Positions 1 through 11,880 are shown, numbered from the stretch's first letter. The stretch is DNA of 64,000 nucleotides from Galeruca laticollis (GCA_963921935.1 OY998176.1:169752445-169816444), one strand, 5' to 3'. The notes: generated from the sequence alone by a model not told the origin. Numbers and translations are program-made.

Positions 1-1
1 A

Positions 2-718
2 TTCTACTGCGCCGATCTTGAAAAGGTAATAATGTTACCAAGATTGGAGGCGTTTAAAAGTGCCGTTTCTACCAACAGAATAACAGTGTATAATGAGAGC
101 TTTGTACCAATTGGTAAAAAGCAACCTAACTCCAATGTATTTGCTGCCCTCTGGCATGAAGCTTTATTTGGGCGAAACAAAGAGGAGCTAATAAGCACTT
201 TTTATAGTTTTATTTTAACTAAGGGGGATGTGTCTCAGATGAAGATATGGTTAGACAACTGCACCGCCCAAAATAAAAATTGGGCGTTGTTTTCCTTTTT
301 AATTTATATCGTTAATTCCAATAAAATAAATGCCGATGTGATTGAACTAAAATATTTTTAGCCGGGCCATACATTTATGGCAGCTGATTTGTTTCACCAT
401 AAGGTTGAATTATCCATGAAACGAATGGGAAATAAGCTTTATGACTTTCCAGATTTTACACGTGCTGTGGAAGGGACATCGAAACATACTGACGTTTTGA
501 GTATGGATCTGTCAAACTTTTACAAATGGGTTGATTATTCATCTCAGTACAAATGGAACAAGATAGTACCACGGCCATATATAAATGATATGGTTCATAT
601 TGAACTTGAACGAAATTCGTTAAATATGAAATATAAGACACATTTTGATGGGGAATTTTTTGATATAAACTTCCTGAGAGCATCCGTAATAAAAAATATG
701 AGGTTGGATCCACCATAA
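2..718 (+). pseudogene. Transposon-like ORF with DNC-x-x-QNKN motif, partial, one nonsense codon
   Basis: The frame is open from the first bases of the window, so the 5' part lies outside it. At 254-280 it encodes D-N-C-T-A-Q-N-K-N-W, a signature I associate with an abundant, poorly named transposon-like protein family of insects and cnidarians; I cannot name the superfamily. A TAG at 359-361 interrupts the frame, and the same frame then continues with P-G-H-T-F-M-A-A-D and F-H-H. The frame does not shift across the stop, so a single substitution is the simplest explanation (GAG, Glu, would fit). The frame ends at TAA 716-718 after a basic and aromatic C-terminal region. An alternative is a domesticated gene with an unusual stop, but the general decay of neighbouring elements argues for a TE relic. 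Confidence 0.6.
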
Positions 719-1414
719 CGCTGTAATCGGGAGGTTGGTATATCTTCTCAAAAGAAAATTTCGAAATTGAATAATTTAGGTAGCCTTATACCAAAAAATA
801 GCCTACAATTTTGGGAAAATCTTCCATTATCAGATGGGTAACATTTATGTTTGGATAACTTATTTTTTTTATATTACAAAACTGTTGGACTTTTACAAAG
901 GAAAATTGTATGGTTTTGTTGTTTTATTATTTTTAGGGTAGAAAACTGTTTGCTTTTGTCGATATTTTTTAAGTGTATCACAATATATTAGATGAGCATT
1001 ATGTAACATGCGAATTCATGATTTAGTTTGAGTCGTTGGTGTCCGTGACTTTTGGATATTGTATTTTTTTCATTTTTACTAATGAAAATTTTGTGGTTTT
1101 ATTGTTTTTTTATGTATTGTATAAATATTTTACTAATATCCGTTATGTAAAATTGAGAAATAAATTTTGGTTCCACTCTTCATTATTACTACTTACTGTT
1201 CATTTGTCGGCGTATCTCATTGTAGTTGAATGAAAATCCTTAGCAAAATATGCGTATCTCAGTTTTTCAACTAAATATCGAAATATTTATTGAATCTAAT
1301 AAACTTCAAATATCGTTACCCTATGAAGATTTAAACGCCAAAAAAATATGTTCGGTCAAAATGTGTGCTGATTTAATTATTACAAAATGCTGAATATCTC
1401 AAAACTACCCAATA
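719..1414. other. AT-rich stretch without recognisable gene
   Basis: Only short chance frames are present, for example 1036-1233. I see no terminal repeats or family motifs. It may be the 3' flank of the upstream transposon-like ORF. Confidence 0.5.
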
Positions 1415-2330
1415 TTGACTAACGCCCTTTGGGCTTAGGACGGCAGAGTAGCCCTATAAAAAAAATCTGAAATAGTTAAATCAGGGGATGGGGACGGAAA
1501 AAATATTGGTCCATAACGTCCCATCCATCGCCCAGAAAAATATTCATCCCGTTATCCTCTAATTAGCAAAGTCGAATGAGACGAACATCCATCATGTTGG
1601 AAGTACATTTACGCCTTTGCACCAAGGGAATATTTTCTGATTTTGGTTTTAAGAAGTTGTCCAGCAAACACAAGTAAACCTCCTGATTAAATGTATCTTC
1701 CAGAAAATACTGTCCGATTATTCGATCCGGTAAAACCGCACACCAAACAATATCTTTTTTAGAAAATTGACTACGACAGTTAATTCTGCAGCTCGCGTTT
1801 CCACTAGCCCAATATCGACAATTTTAGGAAGAAACAACTCCGTTTGTTGTAAACGTTGCTTCATCAGAAAACAAAATATTATTATGAAAGAATCGGCCAT
1901 GCATCAATCACCGCACAAAAGTCTAACCTGGTGTCATAATCACAATCTTGTGAGGTATGAATAAATTTCGGTTTGAATGGATCAAATATGTTTTGCTTAA
2001 ATATTTTCTGTAAGTGACTGTTGCAAAAACAAACCTCCACTGCTCATTTCCGTAGACTCAACTAGTGATTATTCCTCAACGAATGCATAGCTAGTGCACT
2101 AGCGGCTTCACCTCCTCAACGTACGCCTTTTTCAATTTCTTTTGGTCTTGAACAGATCTTGTCTCATGAAACATCCTTATTAATTTTTTTAATCCACCCC
2201 GCGTAATGGGTACATCTGAATATTTTTAGTGAAATTTTGCAATTGCATACTGGTACGAAACTTCCCCAATACCATAACACTCAATGAGATATACTCTTTG
2301 TTGGATAGTGAACATTGTTGTCAAACATTT
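1415..2330 (-). pseudogene. Decayed mariner-type (DD41D) DDE transposase
   Basis: Read on the minus strand across several frame changes, this encodes a recognisable Tc1/mariner-IS630 transposase. From N to C: a helix-turn-helix region around 2330-2050; D-Y-D-T-R-L-D-F-C near 1940; L-F-S-D-E-A-T-F with the first catalytic Asp near 1855; D-I-V-W-C-A-V; Y-F-Q-H-D-G-C-S-S-H with the second Asp near 1590; and S-P-D-L-T-I-S-D-F-F with the third Asp near 1466. The second-to-third spacing is 41 residues by count, the same as in the transposase at 36155-37218, so both belong to a DD41D-like group. Multiple stops (for example just after V-V-S-S and after L-I-R-G) and at least two frameshifts rule out function. 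The two copies are too different to be a recent duplicate pair. Confidence 0.75.
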
Positions 2331-2600
2331 CTTGAAGAATGACAATTCGAAAATTATTTTTAAAAGTTGACAGTTACTTGGTTCATACATCGTAAACGTC
2401 ACTCACTAGATTAATACATTATTTTCGAGCTTAGTGCAATAATTCATACGGTTTTCATAAAACTGGCTATAAAATGAGACAGGATTTGAAGAACTTTATT
2501 TTCATTCCATATTATGGGGTTTCAGAACAAGCAAAAATTTTATCCAGAATGACATTTTTCACTAAACCTTATATTTAAACATTTTTCACGTATGGAAAAC

Positions 2601-2618
2601 CCATCCGTTGACACGCTG
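2601..2618 (-). repeat. Candidate 5' terminal inverted repeat of the DD41D relic
   Basis: On the minus strand this reads CAGCGTGTCAACGGATGG directly after a TA dinucleotide. It lies about 290 bp upstream of the transposase start. It resembles the CAGGGTGTC-type ends seen at 34450. The partner at the other end was not found, so this is tentative. Confidence 0.35.
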
Positions 2619-4084
2619 TATAATGCAGATAAAAAACAGTTGCCAATGCAATAACGAATGATACCAAATTGTATATTATGCTTGAATTTGAGAAAAACCC
2701 ACATACTTCTACTCGACGAACAGCCCCAATGTTCGATATTAGCATTTCATGGATTATCGGAACATTTTAAAGGAAATACTCAGGAGCTCATGGAAGACAT
2801 GGAAGACACAGTCTCAGCGAGAAAGCTACTGTGTTAGTGAAAGGTGTCCACCAGTTTAAATTGACCATTAGTTTAAATTAATGAAGTTTTAAACAAATTA
2901 AATCGTTTTATTTTCATCGTTTAGTATGGATCTTCATCAAGTAAAAACCTCATCTATTCAAAATATTTTCAAAAAATTCTAGAACTAATAATTTTAACAT
3001 GTATTCTGGAATGTTTCTAAATTCAGTTATATATGTAGTACTACGATTTATGAGTCATATGGAAAAAGGTTATTTTTATGAAATAAACATTCTACTTCTT
3101 TTTCTAACGTTCAACAACTTTCTTCAAATAGTGGCAACGTCTGCCTGAATTGCGACTCCAAAGACGTATGTCTCGCTTTCGCTCATCCCTTAGACAAGGA
3201 AAGACGAATAACAAAGTTCGGACAAAACCGATTGAACAGTCACACCAGTGGCGGATGGCAGTTAGGATGGAAATAAAAGTATTTGGAACTTTCAAACATT
3301 TTGAGAACAAAATAATTTTAGTTGAATGGTTTCTTATTGGCGTCTTAATTTCACTTTTATTTTTACCAATAAAGTATATTTGGATTTTTAGGTCTTTTGT
3401 GCATATGGCTGTTAAAAAGTAGAAGTGATTAACATCATTTTCCAACACATGTTCATTCTAATCTTTAGACAAATCCATTGTTAGATCTTTGTTCATAGTT
3501 GTGTTAGATAACAATTCAAAGGACTTCTTGCTATGCAGATTTTGTTCAAGAGTCCTTAACACTTTAAGAAATTCTACAAACGCGTATGTCATTTATAGGA
3601 TATGGTAATTCTCCTTTACTTTAATGGGCAATCCAAGAATTAAGCACATTTGCTCGAAGTCCAATTATTGCTCCAACACAAGTTTCACATATCAAGGTGA
3701 TTATCAATTGAATAACAACAAATCCAGCTATATACGTGATGATCTGTTCTGTACGTGTTGATAAAATAAATGAATGCATAATATAGTCATAATCGTTAAT
3801 AGTTATTTAACCAACAAGTACATTAATAAAGGCGATTAATAATCGAGATATTGTTGTGGATCATTAATCGCATTTTAACGTAAGAGTTTGTAACAACATT
3901 TTTCCGTCGCCGTGTATTTTTCTGAAGTGGAGAGAAATACTTTACAACTTTTATTTCATTTCTTAATCATCATTTTTGAATTTATAATTATATATGTTCA
4001 TAGTCGAAATATTACAATTCTTAAAACAAAATGAAGACACATTAGAACTTGTATGGTTTTGTGTGTGTAAGCTTACCTTCCTAC
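2619..4084. other. Non-coding AT-rich stretch
   Basis: Both strands carry overlapping ORFs of 90-114 codons at 3104-3448, but neither shows motifs, and mutual overlap suggests chance. No repeats with visible ends were found. Confidence 0.5.
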
Positions 4085-4139
4085 TTTGCATATTTGTCTC
4101 AGAATTTATTTCAGCGTCGGTAGAACGAGTTGTATGATA

Positions 4140-4730
4140 GATTACTACAATTCGCCTCCCAGTTCCAGGGTTCTGATGAACTCTAGTATTTGGGACGGCT
4201 TCAACGAGGTTAGATCCTCACTCTTACAAGTTTGGATCGATATGTCACATTTCTGATAGTTCCTTTCTAGGTTCATTTCCACGCATCTTTCGATCGCAAG
4301 TATTTCTGCCTGAAAGACGCTCGGGAAGGAGCCTAACGATGATGAGTATCTGGTGTCAGTCCTAAATACTCGAGCGCCTGCTCCAGTGGTGGGGTTTCAA
4401 CCATCCGTATACCATCTTATGGTATTTTCTTTGAGAGCCTGGGTTGTGTATTCCCTTTCCCAGTCACTCCACTTATTAAGCATTGTAGTGAAATTCTTTT
4501 TGATACTTTCTTGATCATTTCGTCACTGGGAAGATTCGCTGATGATATGAATTTTGTTAGAGAGGACCACGATACCTGATTTTTAATACTCTCATTGCCC
4601 GAACCTTCCTCAGATATTCTAAGAATTGCCTCTTGGGCAGATCTTTCTATAACCAGATGTAGAGGTGTGAGATCTGTAATGATCTCAAGTGCCCTAGTGG
4701 GACACGTTCTCATAGCTCCAGTGACGCACA
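4140..4730 (-). pseudogene. LINE ORF2, C-terminal linker and RNase H-like domain
   Basis: C-V-T-G-A-M-R-T-C-P-T and L-T-P-L-H-L-V-I-E (4731-4640) form the typical linker between reverse transcriptase and RNase H in R1/Jockey-group LINEs. W-Y-T-D-G followed by TGA (near 4400) marks the first RNase H Asp, and F-Q-A-E-I-L-A-I near 4310 the catalytic Glu. The expected S-D-S-Q-A block is missing or unrecognisable, so the domain is probably truncated by a deletion near 4240. Confidence 0.65.
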
Positions 4731-5957
4731 CACAGGCAAGCCTTTGAACTTTGTCGAGTGTCTTTCTCGTGCTGTACTAACTTGCATTTGTATGCCAAAC
4801 TATTTCTGCCCGCCATCAAAGCTCTTATTGCGTTACTAGCAGTAATTTCAACATGCTAATTCCACAGAAGCTTACTGTCTAGGGTTATCCCTAGATATTC
4901 AACTTCTGTTTCCCATTCTATGATTTCCCCGTTTCAGCATAGGGGTTTCATGGCTGGAAGTGTTCTTTTACGGTTAAATGGAATAACTATGGTCTTGTTT
5001 GGGTTAATGTTTAGCCCCACTGACAAACAACATAAATCAATGATTCCGAGGCCCTTTTGTAATAAATCACACAAGGTGCTCTCGAACTTGCCTCTGACTA
5101 TTAGCACTATGTCATCAGCATAGCCCATACATTCGAAGCCAAGCTCCGTTAGTCTGGAGAGCAACTCATCTACTACGAGGCTCCATATAAGGGGGATATC
5201 ACTCCCCCTTGAAGTGTCCCCCCAGTGGCTTTGACTGAGGTGGTTTGATTCCTCACCTGTGTCTCAGCTATCCTCGTCGTCAAAAACTCATACATCCGTT
5301 TTACATTGGTTTCATTTACTTCTCACCTTTTTAGTGCTTCTTTGACAGACACATGAGTTGTGTTGTCAAAGGCCCCAGATATATCCAGGAATGCGCACAT
5401 TGCGATTCCTTTGTTGTTCAGAGTTTTCTGGATGACTTCGGTAAGCTGATACAGAGCCGTCTCAGTTGATCGACCCGCTGACATTTATGAAGTGGTATAT
5501 TCTCCAGGTTATCTGTTCTTATGTAGTTATACACTACTTTCTCCACTACCTGGAAAGTGGGTTCTAAGAAGAAGAATCGATCGTTCCTCTTCACCTTCCG
5601 TGTATGATACGTCTGGCTTTTCCAGCGAAATTGTGGGGTTGGTTCCCCCATTTGCCATGACCTTTTGTAGTCTGACCGCTGTGTGAGTGGAAGTAATCTT
5701 TTCGCAAAAGGCTTGAAAATTAAGCCTTTTGGCCTCCCTAATCTCTTTATTGTACTGAGTAAGATTCTCAGTGTACCCCTGCCAATTACATTCACGCCTG
5801 GCTTTATTAGGTTTGACAGGTTCTCATTCCACCAAGGAGCATCCTTTTCTAAACGAGCTTTTGACTGTGGACTGGAATGAAAAGCTTCCATTATTGCCTC
5901 ACTGATCTGTTCAACTCTTTGTTCCAGGTCGTAGTACGGGTGATTTACCGCATTCAC
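4730..5957 (-). pseudogene. LINE ORF2, reverse transcriptase domain
   Basis: The open piece 5418-5957 covers the linker and fingers (A-P-W-W-N-E-N-L near its start, then F-Q-V-V-E-K-V-V). A frame change near 5490 leads into G-R-S-T-E-T-A-L-Y-Q. Motif A reads F-L-D-I-S-G-A-F-D-N near 5375, followed by L-Q-G-G-V-I-S-P-L near 5190. The catalytic Y-A-D-D-I-V-L-I is near 5110 in the open piece 4934-5164, and Y-L-G-I-T-L-D near 4890. A TGA sits inside K-R-x-E-V-N near 5325, and a one-base frameshift falls at about 5185. Catalytic aspartates are preserved, but the frame is broken at least three times. Confidence 0.8.
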
Positions 5958-5959
5958 TT

Positions 5960-6715
5960 CGACGTGTTCCAGATTGTCCTTCAGATTGGTCTTGTAAATA
6001 GACCAATCAGTATTTATAGGATTCCTCTATCCTTAATTCGATGATCCTATGGTCGTGAAATCATGGCTCGCCCATCACCCTCGAAACTTTCACATTTTTC
6101 CTATCAGCAACATTGACAATTGTTACGTCCAGTACCTCTTCTCTTGCTCTCGTGACAAAAGTGTGGGTTGTTCCCACGTTTAAGGTCTTAGGGTTATTTG
6201 CTAAGAGATATTCTAATAAACACTCACCTTCTGCGATGTTGTCAGTGCTTCCTCACACGGTATTTTGTGAGTTGGCATCACAACCAATTATATAATAGGC
6301 AGCCGTCTGCTATTGCAGTGTCTCACTAGCTCTTGTACTTCTTCTGGCGGTGTCATCGGCCCGTCTCCAGCGAAGTAGGCAGAGGCAATGACGATGTCTT
6401 GGTCGATACCCCAAATGTTGAGGTAAACCATGATTGGAAGGTTCCGTGATACGTATTCTGAAACATAAATATGTTTTATGTTATGTCTCATGATTACATA
6501 GGCACGCGGAGATACTTGCCTCTAATCGTAAATCAATTTAGAATCCTTGCATGCCAAACCTTTGATTCGGCCTCCTCTGTTGATCCATGGCTCTTGAATC
6601 AGTACAATATCCAGTTGTAGTCTGGCGAACAACCTTGTAATCACGGCCAAAGCTCCCTTCGCGTGATGCAGGTTAATCTGAGCTACATTCGTCCACGTGA
6701 AGGTACAATATTATG
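5960..6715 (-). pseudogene. LINE ORF2, apurinic-type endonuclease domain
   Basis: Minus-strand translation gives Q-I-N-L-H-H-A-K near 6690, L-D-I-V-L-I-Q-E-P-W near 6600 (catalytic Glu block), an in-frame TAG near 6526, then an open piece 6288-6491 with I-A-S-A-Y-F-A-G-D-G. I-I-G-C-D-A-N follows across 6285 and D-V-T-I-V-N near 6120. These are the blocks of the APE-type endonuclease that nicks target DNA for target-primed reverse transcription. The S-D-H block is degraded but F-H-D-H-R-I-I is readable near 6045. At least one nonsense codon and one frameshift (near 6250) break it. Confidence 0.75.
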
Positions 6716-6742
6716 GATGAGAGAGGCCGAGTTATTCAGCCT

Positions 6743-7560
6743 CTATTCATCCCCCTCCTTTATCTCTCCCCGACCCTCCTCGACCACCATGACAATATCT
6801 TCCTCGGAGTTCGAGCAGGTTTCTTGATCTCGAGTCAGACTCTCGACTCCCAGGCTGCTCCGCCCAGTTTCCTGTGATGCAGAGGCGATCTCCACATCCC
6901 CAGTCACCCCAGCAGAGCCGGAGGAAATCTCGGGCTGACCCAAGGTCAAGCTTTTGCCTTTTTTCTCTTCTCCATGGGTTCCGGATGTGGAGGGTATCTC
7001 CATGTTCTTTGGATCCTCCGCGGGGCTCTTTTTTTTCCCAGCTCCGAGACAGGAATACGCCCAAAACGGAAATTTAGCGCATAAGCTCCCGCCTTCAGAG
7101 CCTTCCTAGATTGGTGATCGATCCCAATCGTGAGGATAGTTCCCTGTCCCTTTTTTTTAGAGTTCTGGATCTCCCACGCCCCAGTAGTGATGTTGGAGTT
7201 CTGAACCTCGACAAGTTGGAGAATCTTCTCCAATTTCATGTCGTGGCTTCTTGGGAAGAACATCGTTATGGTGATCAGCTTCGGGATGTCGTCTCCACTT
7301 CGAGCCACCAATTCGGGTCCTTCCCAAGAGTTTAATTTCGGCGCTGACCTCATGAACCAGTCTGCCGATTTATGTGACCCACAGTCCACCAGTATCATTC
7401 TACAAGGGAAATGGATACCTGAGAAGTGGATTCCCTTCTCTTTGCTCTGTCACAGCTCTTCCACCAGAGTGTCTTCCAGGGTTTAGATCTGCTCTGCTTT
7501 CAGGAAGACCACAGGATAATCCTTGGGCATTATTCCCACCCTAAAAGCCTTCTCTGTTTT
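6743..7560 (-). pseudogene. LINE ORF1, Gag-like protein with DUF4780-type domain
   Basis: On the minus strand from about 7560: V-G-I-M-P-K-D-Y-P, then L-E-D-T-L-V-E-E-L, M-I-L-V-D-C-G-S-H, W-E-G-P-E-L and L-T-I-G-I-D. This order of blocks is what I know of DUF4780, a domain of insect LINE Gag-like proteins presumed to bind the element RNA. Two in-frame stops lie between 7485 and 7440 (after A-E-Q-I and after V-E-E-L). The main open piece is 6946-7398. A frame change near 7000 leads into an acidic, Ser/Glu/Gly-rich tail ending at 6743. The endonuclease ORF follows within about 30 bp. The N-terminal part above 7560 is Lys/Thr-rich and uncertain. Confidence 0.7.
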
Positions 7561-7775
7561 GACAGCTGCTGCAAAACCAGTGGCTTGCCCGGTTACCGTT
7601 GCAGTCGTTTTAGGTTTTTTGCTAAGAGGTGGCTGCGGAGGAGTATGATAAGCCTGTGTTGCAGTTTCCCAAAGAATGCTTTAGCTGTTTTAATTTTATT
7701 TTGTAACGAATTCTCAATATATCCTTTTGCCAGAGCAGTGAATTTCCAACCACCCAATTTCACAATTATAAACAC

Positions 7776-8187
7776 AAAACACTGATAATAACAGCGAACA
7801 GAGTTCTAGCTGGACGTTTTTAATTTGGTTGATTCACTTGGTTACCATGGAAATCATCAAAATCGTGCATTAACAGAAAACCATGCATTAATAGGGGTCA
7901 TTAATGTATGATTTTGACTGATTTTGGGAACGTTAATTGCGGATGTAAATACACGGTGGACGTAAGAGATATTTTCAAATGAGTTAATAACTGTGGTTAT
8001 CATTGCCTCTTAATCTTTATCAAATTGAGGAATACTATTGTTTATCAGACAAACGGGATCTGTTTGTGCTGGTCTACACTTCTCCACTTCTAACTGCTGC
8101 TCTGATTAACAAACTCTTGTAAGATGACCTGAACTAACAAGCTGTTGAATTGTTATTTCATCCTTCTTTGGATCTGACAGAAAGCAC
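7776..8187. other. Intervening sequence without gene
   Basis: No coding motif or clear repeat boundary is visible. It separates the minus-strand LINE from the plus-strand transposase relic. Confidence 0.5.
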
Positions 8188-9158
8188 ATGGAGAAATACA
8201 GTCACCAAAAAAGAAGAGCGGTCAGACAAAAAGAGAAGTCGACGAAGATGCGAAATATGCTATACGAAAAACTGTTGATGCGTGTTGTATGAAGAACGAA
8301 GTACCAACATTAAAGGAAATATGTACTGGAATCAGTTAGTGAAAACGAGATCATCTCTAAAATGGGTAAGGAAACGTTGAGGAAAATCTGACATGGTTTG
8401 AATTATAGTTATGAGAAAATAAATAGATAGAGTGTTCTTATTGAAAGATTTGAAATAGTATTGTGGAGAAGTGAGTATCTAAGAAAAATTAACGAGCAAG
8501 GAAGAAAGATTTATTATAATGAAGACACATGGATTAACGAGGAGCACGCGCTGGAAAAAGTATAGCAACAACGAAATATTGAAGCAAGCAGCTATTGAAG
8601 GTATAAAGGTTCAAAAATTCCACCTGGAAAAGGCCGTCGATTGATAATTACACATATAGGAATGGGGTAGCAGATTTGTGTTAAATGTTGAATTCATATT
8701 TAAGTCCAGGAAAACGAGAGACTACCTTGATGAGATGAACGCAGGGGTGAACGAGAAGTGGTTTGGAGGTATTACTAAAAATTTGGAAACAGGATCTGTC
8801 GTCATAATGGATAATGCTCTTTACCACAGTCGATACTGTGATAAAACGCTACAACAGGCGAGAAGGAAAGCTCAAATTCAAGAATGGTTACGGGATAAAA
8901 CCATCTTACGACAAAAGCAGTGTAAAGAACTAATTGCCTCAAATTGTGAAGATACATGCCTATAAAAATAAGAAACTTGATGCAGATGGATTAGCAATAA
9001 TCCATAGAATTACTGTATTAAGGTTGCCCCCGTATTATTGTAAGTTGAATGCGATTGAATTAATTCATGCACAAGTTAAAGGGATTGTGGCACGGAGAAT
9101 CGGACGTTTAAGTAAGCCGATCTGGAACGCCCGCGTAAGAAATTATTGGAACGAGTGA
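8188..9158 (+). pseudogene. Decayed IS630/DDE_3-type transposase
   Basis: A plausible start ATG is at 8188. The frame then shifts repeatedly. Recognisable blocks are F-L/Y-L-R-K-I near 8485, Y-Y-N-E-D-T-W-I-N (the usual first catalytic block Y-L-D-E-T-W, here with Asp preserved) near 8515, P-P-G-K-G-R-R-L-I-I-T-H-I-G near 8620-8660, D-Y-L-D-E-M-N near 8725, V-V-I-M-D-N-A-L-Y-H-S near 8800 (second catalytic Asp), and L-P-P-Y-Y-C-K-L-N-A-I-E-L near 9030 (third catalytic acid, Glu). The open pieces are 8678-8965 and 8934-9158, in different frames. This is the same broad family as the two-exon relic at 41185-42823, but clearly diverged from it. Several nonsense codons between 8330 and 8700 show it is dead. 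Confidence 0.75.
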
Positions 9159-10470
9159 CACCAGAAACTAGACCAAATATGTTTTTCATGTTCGAAATGA
9201 GGGATAGAAAATGTGAGATGTAAATAATATCGCTGATAAAGTTATTGATGACATTATTATCCGTGTAGGTACTAGTGATAGTGTTATTGATCATAAAAAA
9301 TCGGGAAATGATAAAAGGTGAGTAGTTTTTCGATGTTACGAGTTTTATTTTTATAATTCTCATTCTTGTACCTATGATTTCCTTTATTGAAAAAAATTCC
9401 TCTTGTTTTCATTGAAGAATTTCCTTTATTTTACAAATGTTTTCCACGTCCATGAAATAGTTCAGGAAAATGTAACAATGCTATTTTTGATCCAGTGAAA
9501 AATGTCCACGCCACTGTGCAGTACCTATATACAGGTGGAGGTAATTGCACTTTCCACACTTTATGGTTCTACTTTAGTTATAGGAAACCTGACATAATAA
9601 ATAATCAGCATTTCTTAAAGATTTGGATTAAAAATGTTCATCATATTTCCAGAAAGACGAAAGATCTGACAACAATGTAAATAACACCTTCATATCAGCC
9701 ATATCACAAAACCCAAAATTTAGAAATATCTTTGAAACTGTTGGAAAAAATAAAAAAAATTGAATTTGATTACGTATTATGTAGTACATTTCCTTTCGTT
9801 AGTTACCACTCGGCTCAAATTTTATGGAATATTTATAAAATTGAATAAAACTCCTGATTTTTGTTATCAAAAAGCAATTCAGTTGTTCCGTTGTTCTTTT
9901 TTGAATTTATTCTATTCCAAATGTTTCGTACCATCACCTACTGAAATAATGGCATTAGACCAAATAAAATGAACAGAAATTATATAATAATTATATACAA
10001 ATATTTGCTAATAGTTAAACACCTATTTTAGCAATTAAAAATTAATAACAACTAATTTAGCTGCGACGAACTGGAAACGTAAATGACGTGAAAACAAGAC
10101 TCAAGCTCGTAAACTTCTCTTTATTGACGATTTATCAATTTCTCAGTCACGTATAAGCAGTAGAATATGAAGTGGTGTAACTACATTACACTCCATTAAA
10201 CAGGTCACATGTAAATCCAAAATCTTAAACAACAATTTCATTAGATAAATAACCCTCATTAGAATGGAAGGTTATTAGAGGTGTTCGTTATCTTCGGAAA
10301 ACATGTTTAAACTGATAAAGTCTGTTACATTATAAAATGTGTGAATTGACACTGTTCAGAATAATCAAGTTTTGAGTCGAGGAGAATAAAAAACTTCCAC
10401 TAATGGATAATTTTGGTTCAATAAAAAAATTCAGATTGTGCTTGAGAAGTCATATGTCATACACATGTGA
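9159..10470. other. AT-rich stretch without recognisable gene
   Basis: Only short chance frames (for example 9495-9680 and 9760-9972) are seen. No terminal repeats of the flanking elements could be found here. Confidence 0.5.
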
Positions 10471-10663
10471 ATCAAATTTGTAGTTTACTAAAACTACTAT
10501 GGCAAAAATGAGTATTATTTTTACAAACTAAGTGAGACCTTACAACTCGAGAGATGAATAAAATCTATATACTCATATAATATCTATAATATTGTAAACT
10601 ATCTCTGGGATTGCAACTCAGCAGTCTAGCGCTATCATATTTACTATATGTGTTCCCATAACT
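10471..10663 (-). repeat. 3' LTR of old errantivirus-like element
   Basis: Shares several long blocks with 16703-16875, for example ACTAAGTGAGACCTTACAAC and the end TTCCCATAACT. On the minus strand it starts AGTTATGGGAA, as does the other LTR. The left boundary is approximate because of divergence. Confidence 0.7.
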
Positions 10664-10690
10664 CTTCCCACGCTAGACAGAAATTCAAGG
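10664..10690 (-). other. Probable polypurine tract region
   Basis: On the minus strand the bases just before the 3' LTR read GCGTGGGAAG, a purine-rich run in the position expected for plus-strand priming. Confidence 0.4.
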
Positions 10691-10857
10691 AATCTATTGA
10701 GATTTAGAGTTCCAAATTTTGGGGATCATTTTGGATTTCTTGGTCTTGGCTTCTCCTTCGGGTTCTTATTTATTATTGCTATAATAAAATATCTAATGTA
10801 TTTTGAACATGTTAAAATTCATCTAAAGTAAGAGAATGTAATTGGATTGGTTCCATT

Positions 10858-11880
10858 TCATATTTCAATTGGAAATGTTAACTTACAAAAATTGATTAAT
10901 TCAAGTATGTCCAGAGAGATGTTTTTGAAGTGGCGAAGCATCCGGATTTCACATGGAGTTTCTTCTTGAATGATGATGGGTCCATTCTGGTTACAAATGT
11001 AGGTACTGTTCAGATGAGACTTCTTGGCAATTTTCGTCGAAAAGTATGTAGGAAAGGTCATTTAGTATAAGGAATTTCACTTGGGGTAGAATTACTTTGA
11101 AGGAGTTTTATGTAGGAACAAGCAATGAGTATATGTGGAAATAACTATGAATTTCACCTTCTTCTAAAGGAATTTCTAAGATTAATACTATTTTATATCC
11201 CCTTGCATAATATGTTACTTCGGTGACCTTTTCGTATAAAAGAATATTTCCTACCTTTGGTTCAAATTGAAGATTATTGAATTTCAATTGTTCACCTACA
11301 ATCATTATTTCAGTTAAACGTTCTCTACGTTCAATTATAGAATTATGAACTATGTAAGTTTGGAAAATGATATAGCTACGTCGATTTTGTCTAGAATATT
11401 GTAAATTAATTTATAAGTTGGGCAATCAGTGTATATAACATTAAAGTGGTAATCTCTATCTGCTTCTTTGTAAGAAGTTTTAATGAAGTTTGTTGGGTTT
11501 GTGCCAATTTGTTGGTATTATTTTTAATAATCCTAAAATAATTTTAAAGAAGTATTATTTGTGAATCAACTACATTTTTTAAATTTGATTGATTTTCAGA
11601 AAGTGTGTTAATTTCTTTATCGTATTTTTCTGCATCGTTTTGATCTAGATTTACTAATCCTCTCTGGTCTCTTATACTAAAAACTGGATTTAATAGATTT
11701 AACTGATTGTTTATTCTTTGTTCTAAATTGAGTATCAAGTTGCATATATTTTGAAATTCATTAATTGAGATGGTTTTGTCATTATCCTTTGGAAATGTTC
11801 GCTGAATTCTTTTAAAGTGATTTTGTATAGATTCAAATTTAATTACTATATCTGAAATATCGAAAGTTTGAATCAAAAAT
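10858..11880 (-). pseudogene. env: Env (baculovirus F-like fusion protein) relic
   Basis: Three open pieces (11544-11876, 11108-11305, 10858-11061) match, in order, the Env of the younger element at 26983-28631. The furin-like cleavage site region reads R-D-Q-R-G-L-V near 11680, degraded relative to R-I-K-R-G-I in the relative. The middle piece aligns with the region before Y-Y-H-L-Y-S of the relative, and the last piece carries a Cys pair. Many stops and frame changes separate the pieces, and the N-terminal subunit and membrane anchor are not recognisable. In the family Env mediates membrane fusion; this copy cannot be expressed as a whole protein. Confidence 0.65.

Larger units (their letters stand above)
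4085..7560 (-). mobile_element. Non-LTR retrotransposon (R1/Jockey-type LINE), decayed
   Basis: One element can be followed on the minus strand in the order ORF1 (7560-6743), endonuclease (6715-5960), reverse transcriptase (5957-4730), linker and RNase H-like domain (4730-4140). The order and the presence of an RNase H domain fit the R1/Jockey/I group. The ORF1 is of the DUF4780 type common in insect LINEs. Both ORFs contain several stops and frameshifts. The 3' end is unclear: coding similarity fades near 4140 inside the RNase H domain and no poly(A) or repeat tail is obvious. A region up to about 7775 may belong to the ORF1 N-terminus. Confidence 0.8.

Noticed and set aside
3104..3448. Overlapping 90- and 114-codon ORFs on opposite strands
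   Set aside because: No motifs, unusual composition from antisense overlap, and no neighbours that would support a gene.
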